Assembly: GCA_028223895.1 (NCBI GenBank) | Contig: JAOIVE010000001.1 | Location: 33,454-97,453, forward strand | DNA: 64,000 bases | Direction of reading: 5' to 3' | From: Rickettsiales bacterium | GTDB lineage: Bacteria > Pseudomonadota > Alphaproteobacteria > Rickettsiales > UBA6187 | Part shown: piece by piece, positions 9,331 to 18,076 of the stretch | Layout: the number at the start of each line of letters is the position of its first letter | Numbering within the stretch: the first letter of the stretch is position 1 | Made by a program: the position numbers and the translations under genes | Notes under the pieces: generated by a model | What the model was told of the DNA's origin: nothing | What the model saw: the letters and a program-made list of their open reading frames with translations, nothing else | The model's database searches: none

Positions 9331-9638
9331 AGTTTCTCCAGAATAAGTTCGGTAATGCCCTCACTATCGGGGCGGATAACGGCGACTTCATAATCCTGCC
9401 CATCGATCTGAAACTGATCGGCGGTTTGGATTTCCAGAATGTCGGCAGTGCGAACGGAAAGCACGGGACGACTTGCCACCACGTCCACGCTCTCACCGCC
9501 AACAATTTCCGTAAATTCCTGCAACATGCCGGATAGAACGCGAGGGCTTCCACCACCCTGAGTGTAAGTCACCACGCGTCCATCTAGCGTTTGCAGGAGC
9601 GACAGATCATGCAGCCGCATATCATCGAGGAAGCTCAT
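9327..9638 (-). CDS. Head-tail joining protein
   Basis: ORF track; synteny, FQIDGQDYEVAVIRPDSEGITELILE. Confidence 0.6.
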   Translation of the reverse strand: MSFLDDMRLHDLSLLQTLDGRVVTYTQGGGSPRVLSGMLQEFTEIVGGESVDVVASRPVLSVRTADILEIQTADQFQIDGQDYEVAVIRPDSEGITELILEKL

Positions 9639-9971
9639 TTACAGCCCCACATTGAGCAATATTTTTACATTTGCATCACCCGACGCCGCAGCTTCTGCCG
9701 CCACACCAACGATAGTATTGCCCGATGCGGTGGTGGTAAGGTTGCTGTTAGCAGTGCTCCAATAGAGCTTTGCACCCTGCGTTACCGCGCCACTGGCTTT
9801 GGGAACGCTAAACACGCCGCTAATATGCACCGCACCAGTTTTGCCATCGGCAATGGCGGTCTTTGCCACTGCACCGATTGCACCCACCAGCACAAAATCG
9901 CCGGAAGAAACATCTGCACCTGATGGTGTGTAGTCGAGAGCTTTGCCCTCTTGAACATAGTTAGTAGCCAT
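9639..9971 (-). CDS. DUF2190 family capsid cement/decoration protein
   Basis: ORF track; ALDYTPSGADVSSGDFVLVGAIGAVAKTAIADGKTGAVHISGVFSVPK. Confidence 0.8.
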   Translation of the reverse strand: MATNYVQEGKALDYTPSGADVSSGDFVLVGAIGAVAKTAIADGKTGAVHISGVFSVPKASGAVTQGAKLYWSTANSNLTTTASGNTIVGVAAEAAASGDANVKILLNVGL

Positions 9972-10056
9972 AAGATTTCTCCTTTAGTTTAGGCATTAAA
10001 AAAGCGGCTCAGAGAATCTGGCCGCCTGTAAGGTTGGGGTTGGTTGAGATTAGAAA

Positions 10057-11415
10057 TTAAGCACCTGGGTTTTTATACATGGTACGATATTCAAGAGGCG
10101 ATGCCGCCGCATCAATGCGTACCTTGTATTCACGCCCATCAATCGTCCAGCCATCCATGTCATCTAGGAATGGCAGTGCCACACCGTCCAGATAGCCAAC
10201 CTCGATAGTATCGAAGGAATTGGCATCTGCCAGTAGGTACCATGCCGTGGCTGAGGCCGCATCCAAACGGGCATCGGCAAGCACCTCAAGCGCACCATTA
10301 ACGGTGGCCAGATTGCGTACTCGGCTGTTTGCCTGATCGGGATTGGTTTCAGACGACATCAGCACGGCTGCTGTATCCACTATATCTACTGGTGTTAGCA
10401 TAAAGCTCGGACGGATATTCAAGGTTGCATCACCATCCTTTTGTTTACGCATAGCAGCTCTAGCTTTACTAACACTTGCAGCAGAAATAGCAGTTCCAGA
10501 TGCCGCCAGATTCTTATGATCAGCATGGAATACAGCTTTTCCGTCCGACATATTTGGATTGTCTGTCAAAATTGAAAAGACCAGGTCACCCACAGTACGC
10601 GCTGCAGCACGTCCTAGTGTACGTGGAATGCGTGTGAATGCTTCCAGATCATCATTGATAATGGCGTGACGGGTGATACTAAACAGTTCTCCATAAGTAG
10701 CTAACTGGATTTGCTCTCCACGCTCCCCGATTGTGGTATGTTTATATTCGCCACCTTCTTCAACCTTGCGCAATGATGCCACCGTACCAATGCCTGTTCG
10801 AGTATGAATCTTGAAATCAGACAGATTTCCGGCGCGGGTGAATCGAGGGAATATCTCTGGCGCTTCTTCATAACCACGCAACATGGCCTTACGGGCATTG
10901 TTTTCCAAAATCTTTGGAAAATCACTGCTGGAATGGGTGAAGGCTCGTCCAATCATCGTGCTACGATCCATACCCTCGGTACGCACATTATGCAGCTCTA
11001 AGCATTTACGTGCGATATCCACCAGCTGATAACCGCATAGCTCACTGGCTTTGCTGCGATCATCCAGCAGACCCGCACGAACAGAAATAGCATCTTCCGC
11101 AGCACGAGAAAATTTCTCCGCAGCAGATTCGCCCATTTCAATGCGCTGACCACTTGCTGCTGGTTGCTCATTTTTACCGATAGCATCGAGCAGCAATTTA
11201 CGCGCCTCGTTGATATCAATTTCAGGATCATCAAGGCAGGCATCGCGTACTTCCGTATGGTCATCGTGATTGGTAAAGAGCGTGCGAATCTCAGTACGGC
11301 GTGCTTTTTCAAGCTCCAGCGCACGGGTAGCACCTTCATCCGCTGCCGTTTTACGCAAGGAATCGATATCTACCTCCTCATTACGCTCCGGCATTTCATT
11401 TAATTTTTTAGGCAT
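10057..11415 (-). CDS. Candidate separately initiated capsid protein from internal in-frame ATG
   Basis: AGAGGAGACTATT-ATG CCT AAA AAA (MPKKLNEMPERNEE) with ATG at 11415, in frame with the long ORF. Confidence 0.5.
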   Translation of the reverse strand: MPKKLNEMPERNEEVDIDSLRKTAADEGATRALELEKARRTEIRTLFTNHDDHTEVRDACLDDPEIDINEARKLLLDAIGKNEQPAASGQRIEMGESAAEKFSRAAEDAISVRAGLLDDRSKASELCGYQLVDIARKCLELHNVRTEGMDRSTMIGRAFTHSSSDFPKILENNARKAMLRGYEEAPEIFPRFTRAGNLSDFKIHTRTGIGTVASLRKVEEGGEYKHTTIGERGEQIQLATYGELFSITRHAIINDDLEAFTRIPRTLGRAAARTVGDLVFSILTDNPNMSDGKAVFHADHKNLAASGTAISAASVSKARAAMRKQKDGDATLNIRPSFMLTPVDIVDTAAVLMSSETNPDQANSRVRNLATVNGALEVLADARLDAASATAWYLLADANSFDTIEVGYLDGVALPFLDDMDGWTIDGREYKVRIDAAASPLEYRTMYKNPGA

Positions 11416-11976
11416 AATAGTCTCCTCTTGGTTAGGTTGGGGTTGGGTTTCTTCACTCCGACCAACTCCAACGGTAGAGTCGGCGGGAATATCGACCAGT
11501 GAAATCTCCATCGGTGTCCAACTGGTCACGCGATAGAGATCTGGTGTATCTTTGTTCTCCTGTTCGAGTTTGCGCTCGTTAATACGATAAGCGACAGAAA
11601 CATTACGAAGGATTCCGTCGCGCACATCCTGCCAGATGCCTTCCACCTCAGCGCGTTTAGAAAGGCGCACTTCTGCATGGCCACGGCCTTTTTCAATCCA
11701 TGCACGCTCAACAACGCCGATACGATTATCGCGCTCGGAACGATCATGGTTATAAAGAAGTGGCGCAGAGCTATTGAGGCGTTCAAGGTCTGCTTCATCC
11801 TTGTCATGCCCCAGCACCTCAATCCATGGTTCGCTGAAAAAGCTCTGGCGGGTGACAGGTTCTTCCGACGAAAAAGAAAGCCGCACAAGGCGGCTATTTT
11901 CATCAACAATCGATTCTCGCGTGAGGTCAATCGTCCTTGTCAGTAGTTCCTGATTCTTTGTCGTTTTCTTTGGCAT
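10057..11976 (-). CDS. Prohead protease-major capsid protein fusion
   Basis: ORF start refined from 12192 to MPKKTTKNQ at 11976 (AGGAGA upstream). N-term HK97-type protease (FSSEEPVTR...LLYNHDRSERDNRIGVVERAWIEKGRGHAEVRLS); C-term capsid. Confidence 0.8.
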   Translation of the reverse strand: MPKKTTKNQELLTRTIDLTRESIVDENSRLVRLSFSSEEPVTRQSFFSEPWIEVLGHDKDEADLERLNSSAPLLYNHDRSERDNRIGVVERAWIEKGRGHAEVRLSKRAEVEGIWQDVRDGILRNVSVAYRINERKLEQENKDTPDLYRVTSWTPMEISLVDIPADSTVGVGRSEETQPQPNQEETIMPKKLNEMPERNEEVDIDSLRKTAADEGATRALELEKARRTEIRTLFTNHDDHTEVRDACLDDPEIDINEARKLLLDAIGKNEQPAASGQRIEMGESAAEKFSRAAEDAISVRAGLLDDRSKASELCGYQLVDIARKCLELHNVRTEGMDRSTMIGRAFTHSSSDFPKILENNARKAMLRGYEEAPEIFPRFTRAGNLSDFKIHTRTGIGTVASLRKVEEGGEYKHTTIGERGEQIQLATYGELFSITRHAIINDDLEAFTRIPRTLGRAAARTVGDLVFSILTDNPNMSDGKAVFHADHKNLAASGTAISAASVSKARAAMRKQKDGDATLNIRPSFMLTPVDIVDTAAVLMSSETNPDQANSRVRNLATVNGALEVLADARLDAASATAWYLLADANSFDTIEVGYLDGVALPFLDDMDGWTIDGREYKVRIDAAASPLEYRTMYKNPGA

Positions 11977-13477
11977 CGGGTTCTCCTTCGTTTTGATTAA
12001 AAAGTGATAATTGCTTGCCGCCATTACTGGTGCTAAAGCTGATGCCAGCTTCTTTTTCCTGTTCGCGTTCCTGCTTGATTTGCTCAAACGTATCCTGCGG
12101 ATTGCCACCGCGTTCACGGATAACCTGAGCACGCGATTTAAAACCAGCGGCAACAGCCTTTTCCTCGGCAGTGACTTCTTTTTGTGGATCAATCCACGGC
12201 ATCACTGGCCCTTGGAAGCCAGCTTTTTTGAGTGTGCGCGGGTTAATCTCGTTCTGCGGCACTTGCAATTGACCAGATAACACCGCCATATCTACAAACC
12301 GCTCCCAGATAGGGCGGACGCAGCGTTCAATGAAATATTCCCTAAGCACCGCATAATGTACCGATTGCTCCACCAGTTCCTGACGCTGGGCGGAGTATGT
12401 GCCGTTATAATCCTTGGCAATGGAGGAGTAGCCAGTGGAAGTACCAGCTGCCACCGCACGCAATTGTGAATTACGGAACTGCTCCAGCATGGTGTTGGGG
12501 CGGTTGCTATCAATCATGCCGACTTCTTCACCTGGCAGAAGATTGTCAAAAATCATACCAGGCTGCATTTTCATCAGACGGTTTCCGGCACTATCGACCT
12601 GTACACCGGATGCGGGGCCATCGAGTGATTTACGCACATAAGCGCAAATACTCGCTGCCACCTTTGCCGCCAGCCGTTCGGAAAGCTCATAATCCTTGAT
12701 ATCCTCCATGCGTGTAAGCACGCTGGCAAAGATGGATACTCCGCGTGTCTGGCTGATACGCTTGGCTATTTTTAAATGGATGATCTTCTCGGCGGCAAAG
12801 CGCTTGGTATCCTGCCGTGTTACCAGCGTGTGGGCATTGCCGGGATGCTCCTTATAAAGGTAATAGGCTCGCGCTCTGCGCCATGCATTCTTTTCCACGC
12901 CGTGGAGAATGCGTTTTTTCTGGTCACTCAGGTCAAACGGCAGGAAATCTGCTTCAATCATCTCCAGCGAATATGGAACCAGCGTATGGTGGTCAATGGT
13001 GCTACTGGTGCCTTCAATATGTTTGATAAGCACTTCACCATCGCGGAACCAGTGCCGCGCCAGCAGGCGAAGCATGTGATTCCAGTGGCATTCCCAAGTC
13101 ACTTCAGGGAAGCGAATCCATTCCTCCCACAGCTCAATCAGCTGGTCGTTGACAGGTTTGGCAAGCTCGCCTGATTTTAATTTTACCTGCGGCTCAACAT
13201 TAACCCCACGCCCCACCACATTATTAACGAGGCAGTCCAATACGCCACCAGCCAGATCATGGTTTTCATCCAAGTGACGCGCTTGCAGGCGCAAGGATTC
13301 CCCAGCGCGTTCAACAATAGCATCGCCAGAACCAGAATCCGTTTTGGTTTTCCGCAGGCGTGAAGGCTGCGCGGCTTCATAAGCACGCTGTGCTTTAAGC
13401 ACTTTACGCGCCGTATCGCGACGAAGAGCTGATTCAGGCGAAATAAGCTCGATTGTTTTATCAATAAAATTAGACAT
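11927..13477 (-). CDS. Phage portal protein (lambda gpB family)
   Basis: ORF track; ARHLDENHDLAGGVLDCLVNNVVGRGVNVEPQ, GTSTGYSSIAKDYNGTYSAQRQE. Confidence 0.9.
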   Translation of the reverse strand: MSNFIDKTIELISPESALRRDTARKVLKAQRAYEAAQPSRLRKTKTDSGSGDAIVERAGESLRLQARHLDENHDLAGGVLDCLVNNVVGRGVNVEPQVKLKSGELAKPVNDQLIELWEEWIRFPEVTWECHWNHMLRLLARHWFRDGEVLIKHIEGTSSTIDHHTLVPYSLEMIEADFLPFDLSDQKKRILHGVEKNAWRRARAYYLYKEHPGNAHTLVTRQDTKRFAAEKIIHLKIAKRISQTRGVSIFASVLTRMEDIKDYELSERLAAKVAASICAYVRKSLDGPASGVQVDSAGNRLMKMQPGMIFDNLLPGEEVGMIDSNRPNTMLEQFRNSQLRAVAAGTSTGYSSIAKDYNGTYSAQRQELVEQSVHYAVLREYFIERCVRPIWERFVDMAVLSGQLQVPQNEINPRTLKKAGFQGPVMPWIDPQKEVTAEEKAVAAGFKSRAQVIRERGGNPQDTFEQIKQEREQEKEAGISFSTSNGGKQLSLFNQNEGEPDAKENDKESGTTDKDD

Positions 13478-13697
13478 CTGAAAAATCCGCTAATGCTGCT
13501 TGTTGGTTTTGTTGGATGGTTTGCTCAAAAGCAGAAACGCGCCGTTCCCAATATTGAATCTGCTCGCGTATTTCCTTCGAGTTAGCCAGTGTCAGGCTGC
13601 GTCCATTCATGGTATAGCTTTGCCCTTTGGCTACCGCTAAATCCGCTGCAATCCACGCATCAAGTGCGGTTTGCGCTTGTGTTAATGTGAGTGCCAT
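13470..13697 (-). CDS. gpW-like / DUF6148 head-tail connector
   Basis: ORF track; small ORF between TerL and portal, TLTQAQTALDAWIAADLAVAKGQSYTMNGRSLTLA. Confidence 0.75.
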   Translation of the reverse strand: MALTLTQAQTALDAWIAADLAVAKGQSYTMNGRSLTLANSKEIREQIQYWERRVSAFEQTIQQNQQAALADFSDV

Positions 13698-13706
13698 ATT
13701 GTTCTC

Positions 13707-15536
13707 CTAGTTAAAATTCCAATCTTCATAGCCAAGCCATTCGCTGGTTTGGCTGGACTCTGGCTGTTGTTCTTCTTTTTGTTTAAGTCGTTCGCGTTCT
13801 TGCTCTTTTGCTAATGCATCCAGATTTGGATTCAGGATGTGCAGTGCTGCCAAGCCATAGACGCGGCAATCTAACGCCTCGTTACGCCTGCCTTTTGGCA
13901 TCACCCATATGCGTGTGGGATGGCCGTTGATGAACTTGGTCTGAATGCGTTCTGCTGTCAGTTGCTTAAAATATTTCTCCGGATAATCCGCAGGGAAATG
14001 ACAATAGCCTGCGCCGGGCTGATGAATCTTCAGCCGCGAATAAATCATCTGCTTGGCAGTATCCGTACCAATTGAAAATAATTTCACGCGCAATTTATTG
14101 TTACGGCTGAACTTGCTAACCAGCGGCTTGCCAATTTGCGATGCACCTTTGATGGCATAAACGCGTTGATGCTCACGGTTTTTACAATATTCATAAACCT
14201 TTTGCGTATGGTGACCGCCCGTATCAACGCATGCACAGGAGATTGCTAGCGTGCGCCCATCGGTCGTCGTCACCATCTGTTGCAGCACTTTGTCTAAATC
14301 TTCCCAGACTTTTAGCTGAGCTGGATCGCCATGCAGCACATGATATTGCAGCGACCAGCTTTCCTGACCCAAACCCCAGCCGATTAACTCAATTTCTAAT
14401 CGGTCGTCCTGCACGTCCACACCAGCGGTAATCACCACCACGCCTTCTGGCGATATGCGCCCCCAGTTTTCTTTGCGTCCGAGCAAACCCGATGGATCAA
14501 TCCCTTCGGTGGCTTCTTTCCATGTTTCGCCAAGGCTGGTATTCACCCAAACTTTGAGAGTTTCCGGCAGGCGTTTGGCTTTAAAAAAATTTACCACCAT
14601 CTCTGACCATTTAACCCATGGGCTATACAGCTCAGAGATATGAAAGCCTGCAATGCCGTTAAATGCGGCTTCGGCTTTCCATTCGCCTCGTGCCAGCATC
14701 CATATTTTATCGCTCTCTTGTAGCTTGGCCTTGCAATGCTCACATTCATAATGCGTGGTTTTAGGCTGGCGTTTCTCAAACTTCACCTGCGCCCAACTGA
14801 GCACTTGAAATGCCCCACATTCGGGGCATGGTACATAATATTTCTGCTGATCGCTTTGCTCATAACGTGCTGCAATCTTACTCTCTCCCTCATTGGTGGG
14901 AGTAGACGCTGAAACCAACAGGCGGTTCCAGAATGTCGTGGTACGCTTATAAGCCAGCGAGCCTGGGTCACCTTCCGTACCAGCCGAATGCGGATAACGG
15001 TCTTCTTCATCCAGCAGCACAATCCGTATCGGGCGACTGGCAAGCGAGGCGGGGCTATTTGCTCCCGCCATCGTAATATGCCCACCTACGAATTTCTTGT
15101 GCAGCAGCGTGTTGTTGCTATTGCGGCTGCGCGGATCACCTAATAATTCCGCCAGCTCATCCGTATCACGAATCATCGGCGCAAGGCGGTCTTTACTCCA
15201 TGTTTCCGCCATATCCAAAGTTGGCTGAATCAGCAGCAGGGGCGATGGGTCCTGATGCATAAAATAACCGATGATATTATTGATAATCTCGGTTTTGCCG
15301 ATCTGCGAGCTGGTCATGTACACCACCTCCGATACGCCCGGCTTATTCACCGCATCCATCATCCCCCTTTGATACGGTGCGCGATCGGTTACCCACTTTC
15401 CCGGTTCCGAGCTTGCTTCCGGACTCAGGCGGCGATACTGATCCGCCCACTGGCTCACCGTCAGTTCCGGCGGCGGAGTCCAGGCCTTCATCACCGTCTT
15501 CATCATCTGCGGATATGTCTTCTTCTTCCGATTCAT
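13707..15536 (-). CDS. Phage terminase large subunit (GpA family)
   Basis: ORF track with start refined to MNRKKK; VYMTSSQIGKTEIINNIIGYFMHQDPSPLLLIQPTLDMAETWSKDRLAPMIRDT. Confidence 0.92.
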   Translation of the reverse strand: MNRKKKTYPQMMKTVMKAWTPPPELTVSQWADQYRRLSPEASSEPGKWVTDRAPYQRGMMDAVNKPGVSEVVYMTSSQIGKTEIINNIIGYFMHQDPSPLLLIQPTLDMAETWSKDRLAPMIRDTDELAELLGDPRSRNSNNTLLHKKFVGGHITMAGANSPASLASRPIRIVLLDEEDRYPHSAGTEGDPGSLAYKRTTTFWNRLLVSASTPTNEGESKIAARYEQSDQQKYYVPCPECGAFQVLSWAQVKFEKRQPKTTHYECEHCKAKLQESDKIWMLARGEWKAEAAFNGIAGFHISELYSPWVKWSEMVVNFFKAKRLPETLKVWVNTSLGETWKEATEGIDPSGLLGRKENWGRISPEGVVVITAGVDVQDDRLEIELIGWGLGQESWSLQYHVLHGDPAQLKVWEDLDKVLQQMVTTTDGRTLAISCACVDTGGHHTQKVYEYCKNREHQRVYAIKGASQIGKPLVSKFSRNNKLRVKLFSIGTDTAKQMIYSRLKIHQPGAGYCHFPADYPEKYFKQLTAERIQTKFINGHPTRIWVMPKGRRNEALDCRVYGLAALHILNPNLDALAKEQERERLKQKEEQQPESSQTSEWLGYEDWNFN

Positions 15537-15984
15537 AGGTAGCCAGCTCCGATAACGCCTCAAAAATGGTGCGCTTTAAAAACTTCTCAATTTCATGCGT
15601 GTCTTTTAAGTTAGAGATCTGATAGGCGGTCTTGGTCGGGATGCTCAGCATCTTGGCGCGGCACGCCGTAACCATCTGGCTCCAGTCTGCTTCCACCCGT
15701 TCTACCGTCACCAGTTCGCCCGTTCGTTCTGCCAACTCAATCTCAGCCATATCGGCTTGCGCTTTGAGCAGCCGTGCTCGTTCCAGATGCGTATCCTGTG
15801 GCGCGACACCCTGACCGAAAGCACGTTGTTGCAGATAATTGATGTAGGATCGAACGCAGCCGATTAACTCATACTGGTTCTTTTCCGGCTTCGGGATAAC
15901 ACCTTCTCGCGCCAGTTGCTGTACCCGCCGTTCGGATAGTCCGAAGAGTTTTGCAATAGTGCTGACAGGATAAGCCGTTGGCAT
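15343..15984 (-). CDS. Phage terminase small subunit (Nu1-like)
   Basis: ORF track; PVSTIAKLFGLSERRVQQLAREGVIPKPEKNQYELIGCVRSYINYLQQRAFG. Confidence 0.85.
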   Translation of the reverse strand: MPTAYPVSTIAKLFGLSERRVQQLAREGVIPKPEKNQYELIGCVRSYINYLQQRAFGQGVAPQDTHLERARLLKAQADMAEIELAERTGELVTVERVEADWSQMVTACRAKMLSIPTKTAYQISNLKDTHEIEKFLKRTIFEALSELATYESEEEDISADDEDGDEGLDSAAGTDGEPVGGSVSPPESGSKLGTGKVGNRSRTVSKGDDGCGE

Positions 15985-16103
15985 GGTAATACGCTCATTT
16001 TATTCATAATTTTCCATCTAATTGACTTGATTAAGAGCGTGATTGAAGCATTCATGGATATGTCCTCAAAGGGCAAAACATTAATCAAAAAAGGAACTTA
16101 ACA

Positions 16104-16292
16104 ATGAATCAAGAAGCTAGATTTAACGCATTTATCAAACAGCTAACTCTATTATCCAAAGAGCATGGCATTGCCATACAAGCCATAGGAGGCGTGCATA
16201 TTTTTGATAAACCCGAAGATGCCAAAAACATCGCTTATAGCCAAGATCACACAAGCGGCGACCTTGAATACACACTTAATGAGCAGGAGTAA
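16104..16292 (+). CDS. Small conserved-looking hypothetical protein
   Basis: ORF track; AGGAAC upstream of ATG; coding-like composition. Confidence 0.5.
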   Translation: MNQEARFNAFIKQLTLLSKEHGIAIQAIGGVHIFDKPEDAKNIAYSQDHTSGDLEYTLNEQE

Positions 16293-16297
16293 TTACC

Positions 16298-16617
16298 ATG
16301 AAAAATACCAACAAAACTAATAAAACAAAATCACCCTCTAATGCTGCACAAGCAACATCCAGCAACAGCGTGCAACACGATGCAACACCAAGCAACGCAC
16401 CTAAAAGCCGGAAACCAAACAATCGATTATCATTGGCTTGCTCACCCGCGAGGAGGGAGCAACACTACCAGAACTCATTGCCGCCACCGAATGGAAACCC
16501 CATTCGGTACGCGGCCATCTTTCCAACCTGCGGAAAAAGCGAGGCATGCCGATTGAGACATTTACCAACACTGATGGCAATCGCGGTTATCGTCTGGTTG
16601 AAGCTCAAGCCTCCTGA
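16298..16617 (+). pseudogene. DUF3489-like protein with a 1-nt frameshift
   Basis: Frame 1: MKNTNKTNKTKSPSN...APK; -1 frame from about 16403: KPETKQSIIIGLLTREEGATLPELIAATEWKPHSVRGHLSNLRKKRGMPIETFTNTDGNRGYRLVEAQAS*. Confidence 0.75.
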
Positions 16618-17837
16618 CGCTTCGCCGCCACCTGCGCGAACGATTTCTTTTCACCGGCCAGCGTTGCGTTGTTGCCGGTGAACTCTTCCCACCGTTTCAC
16701 AATCACATCACAGTAAATCGGATCAAGTTCAATCAGCCGTGCTTGCCGTTTCAATTTCTCGCAAGCGATTAAGGTTGAACCTGAACCACCAAAGGAATCC
16801 AGCACAATATCACGAGTCTTGCTGGAATTCTCAATCGCACGGCACACCAGCTCAACAGGTTTCATGGTGGGGTGCAGGTCGTTAACATTGGGTTTGTTAT
16901 AATTCCAGATATCACTCTGGCTGCGATCACCACACCAGTAATGCTTGCTGCCTTCAGGCCAGCCATAGAGGATAGGCTCATACTGCCGTTGATAATCGGC
17001 ACGCCCCATGGTAAAAGTATTCTTCGCCCAGATGATAAACGTTGACCAGTGCCCACCGGCTTCAAGGTAAGCCTTTTGCAGCGTGTGTAATTCGGAGGAG
17101 GACATGCAAATATACATCGCACCCTTGCATACCTTTACCATGTTGGTGCAGGCGTCCAGCAGGAACTGATAAAACCCAGCACCGAGATTATCATTCTTGA
17201 TCTTCCGTTTGTTACCACGCACGCTATCTTTCATGCTCTGACCATAATCGACATTGTAAGGCGGATCGGTGAAAACCATGTCGGCCAGTTCGTCACCCAT
17301 CAGCTTTTCTAGGGTTTTGGCTTTTGTGCTATCGCCGCAAATCAAACGATGATCGCCCAACAGCCAGATATCACCTTCCTTGGAAACGGCCACTTCGGGA
17401 GCTTCCGGTATGGCATCTTCGTCGGTGAGACCGTCCATCCCCACATCGCCCAGCAGTTTTTCAAGCTCAACAGTATCAAAGCCTGTAAGATCGAGATCAA
17501 ATCCCAGATCACCTAATTCGCCCAGTTCAATCGCCAAGAGTTCTTCGTCCCATTCCGCATCTTCATGGGTGCGGTTGTCAGCCAGCCTGTACGCCTTTAT
17601 CTGCGCTGGAGTTAGGCCGTCGGCAATATGCACGGGAACTTTCTTTAACCCCAGCGACTGCGCCGCCTGTAGGCGCGTGTGGCCTGCAATAATGACCATT
17701 TCCTCATCCACTACGATGGGCTGGCGGAATCCATACTCCTTGATGGAAGCTGCCACCTTGGCGATTGCGTTTTCATTGTGGCGTGGATTCCGCGCATAGG
17801 GAATCACCCGACCGATTTCGATCAGTTCTACTTTCAT
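16605..17837 (-). CDS. ParB-domain/DNA methyltransferase fusion (DPPY-type)
   Basis: ORF start refined to MKVELIEIGRVIPYARNPRHNENAI at 17837; ParB-like IIAGHTRLQAAQ; MTase DPPYNVDYG and FGGSGSTLIACEK. Confidence 0.9.
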   Translation of the reverse strand: MKVELIEIGRVIPYARNPRHNENAIAKVAASIKEYGFRQPIVVDEEMVIIAGHTRLQAAQSLGLKKVPVHIADGLTPAQIKAYRLADNRTHEDAEWDEELLAIELGELGDLGFDLDLTGFDTVELEKLLGDVGMDGLTDEDAIPEAPEVAVSKEGDIWLLGDHRLICGDSTKAKTLEKLMGDELADMVFTDPPYNVDYGQSMKDSVRGNKRKIKNDNLGAGFYQFLLDACTNMVKVCKGAMYICMSSSELHTLQKAYLEAGGHWSTFIIWAKNTFTMGRADYQRQYEPILYGWPEGSKHYWCGDRSQSDIWNYNKPNVNDLHPTMKPVELVCRAIENSSKTRDIVLDSFGGSGSTLIACEKLKRQARLIELDPIYCDVIVKRWEEFTGNNATLAGEKKSFAQVAAKRQEA

Positions 17838-17880
17838 GTTGGTTCCTGTATGTTGATTAATTCTGTGCATCCGCCATTGC

Positions 17881-17912
17881 AAACGAAATGGCTCAAATAC
17901 CCCATTTCGTTT
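17881..17912. promoter_or_regulatory. 11-bp perfect inverted repeat upstream of the methyltransferase gene
   Basis: AAACGAAATGG (17881-17891) / CCATTTCGTTT (17902-17912); a related half-site AAACGAAACGAAATG begins at about 17958. Confidence 0.5.
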
Positions 17913-18014
17913 GGAAACGACCTAAGTATTTGTTTTATAGAGATTCATGCGCCGCCCAAACGAAACGAAATGCAAAGTTTTGTTTTATGCCTAGCCAAAA
18001 GCCGCGCCCTCGGC

Positions 18015-18044
18015 GTACCCGTAGGGGCAACCCCACGGGAGTAC
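18015..18044. repeat. Strong GC-rich hairpin followed by CTTTTT
   Basis: GTACCCGTAGGGG-CAA-CCCCACGGGAGTAC; terminator-like on the + strand but no + gene lies upstream. Confidence 0.5.
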
Positions 18045-18076
18045 CTTTTTGAATCGGGCTGATTAGGTGCGGTGTG

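Noticed and set aside
10998-11930. Minus-strand alternative ORFs (10998-11339, 11526-11930) within the capsid locus
   Set aside because: Out-of-frame shadows of the protease-capsid ORF; no RBS or recognisable motif
11977-12192. N-terminal 72-aa extension of the protease-capsid ORF in the track
   Set aside because: Overlaps the portal C-terminus and is Arg/Lys/Leu-rich noise; a good RBS exists at 11976
12776-13174. 132-aa + strand ORF opposite the portal gene
   Set aside because: Shadow ORF; portal protein is clearly coding on minus
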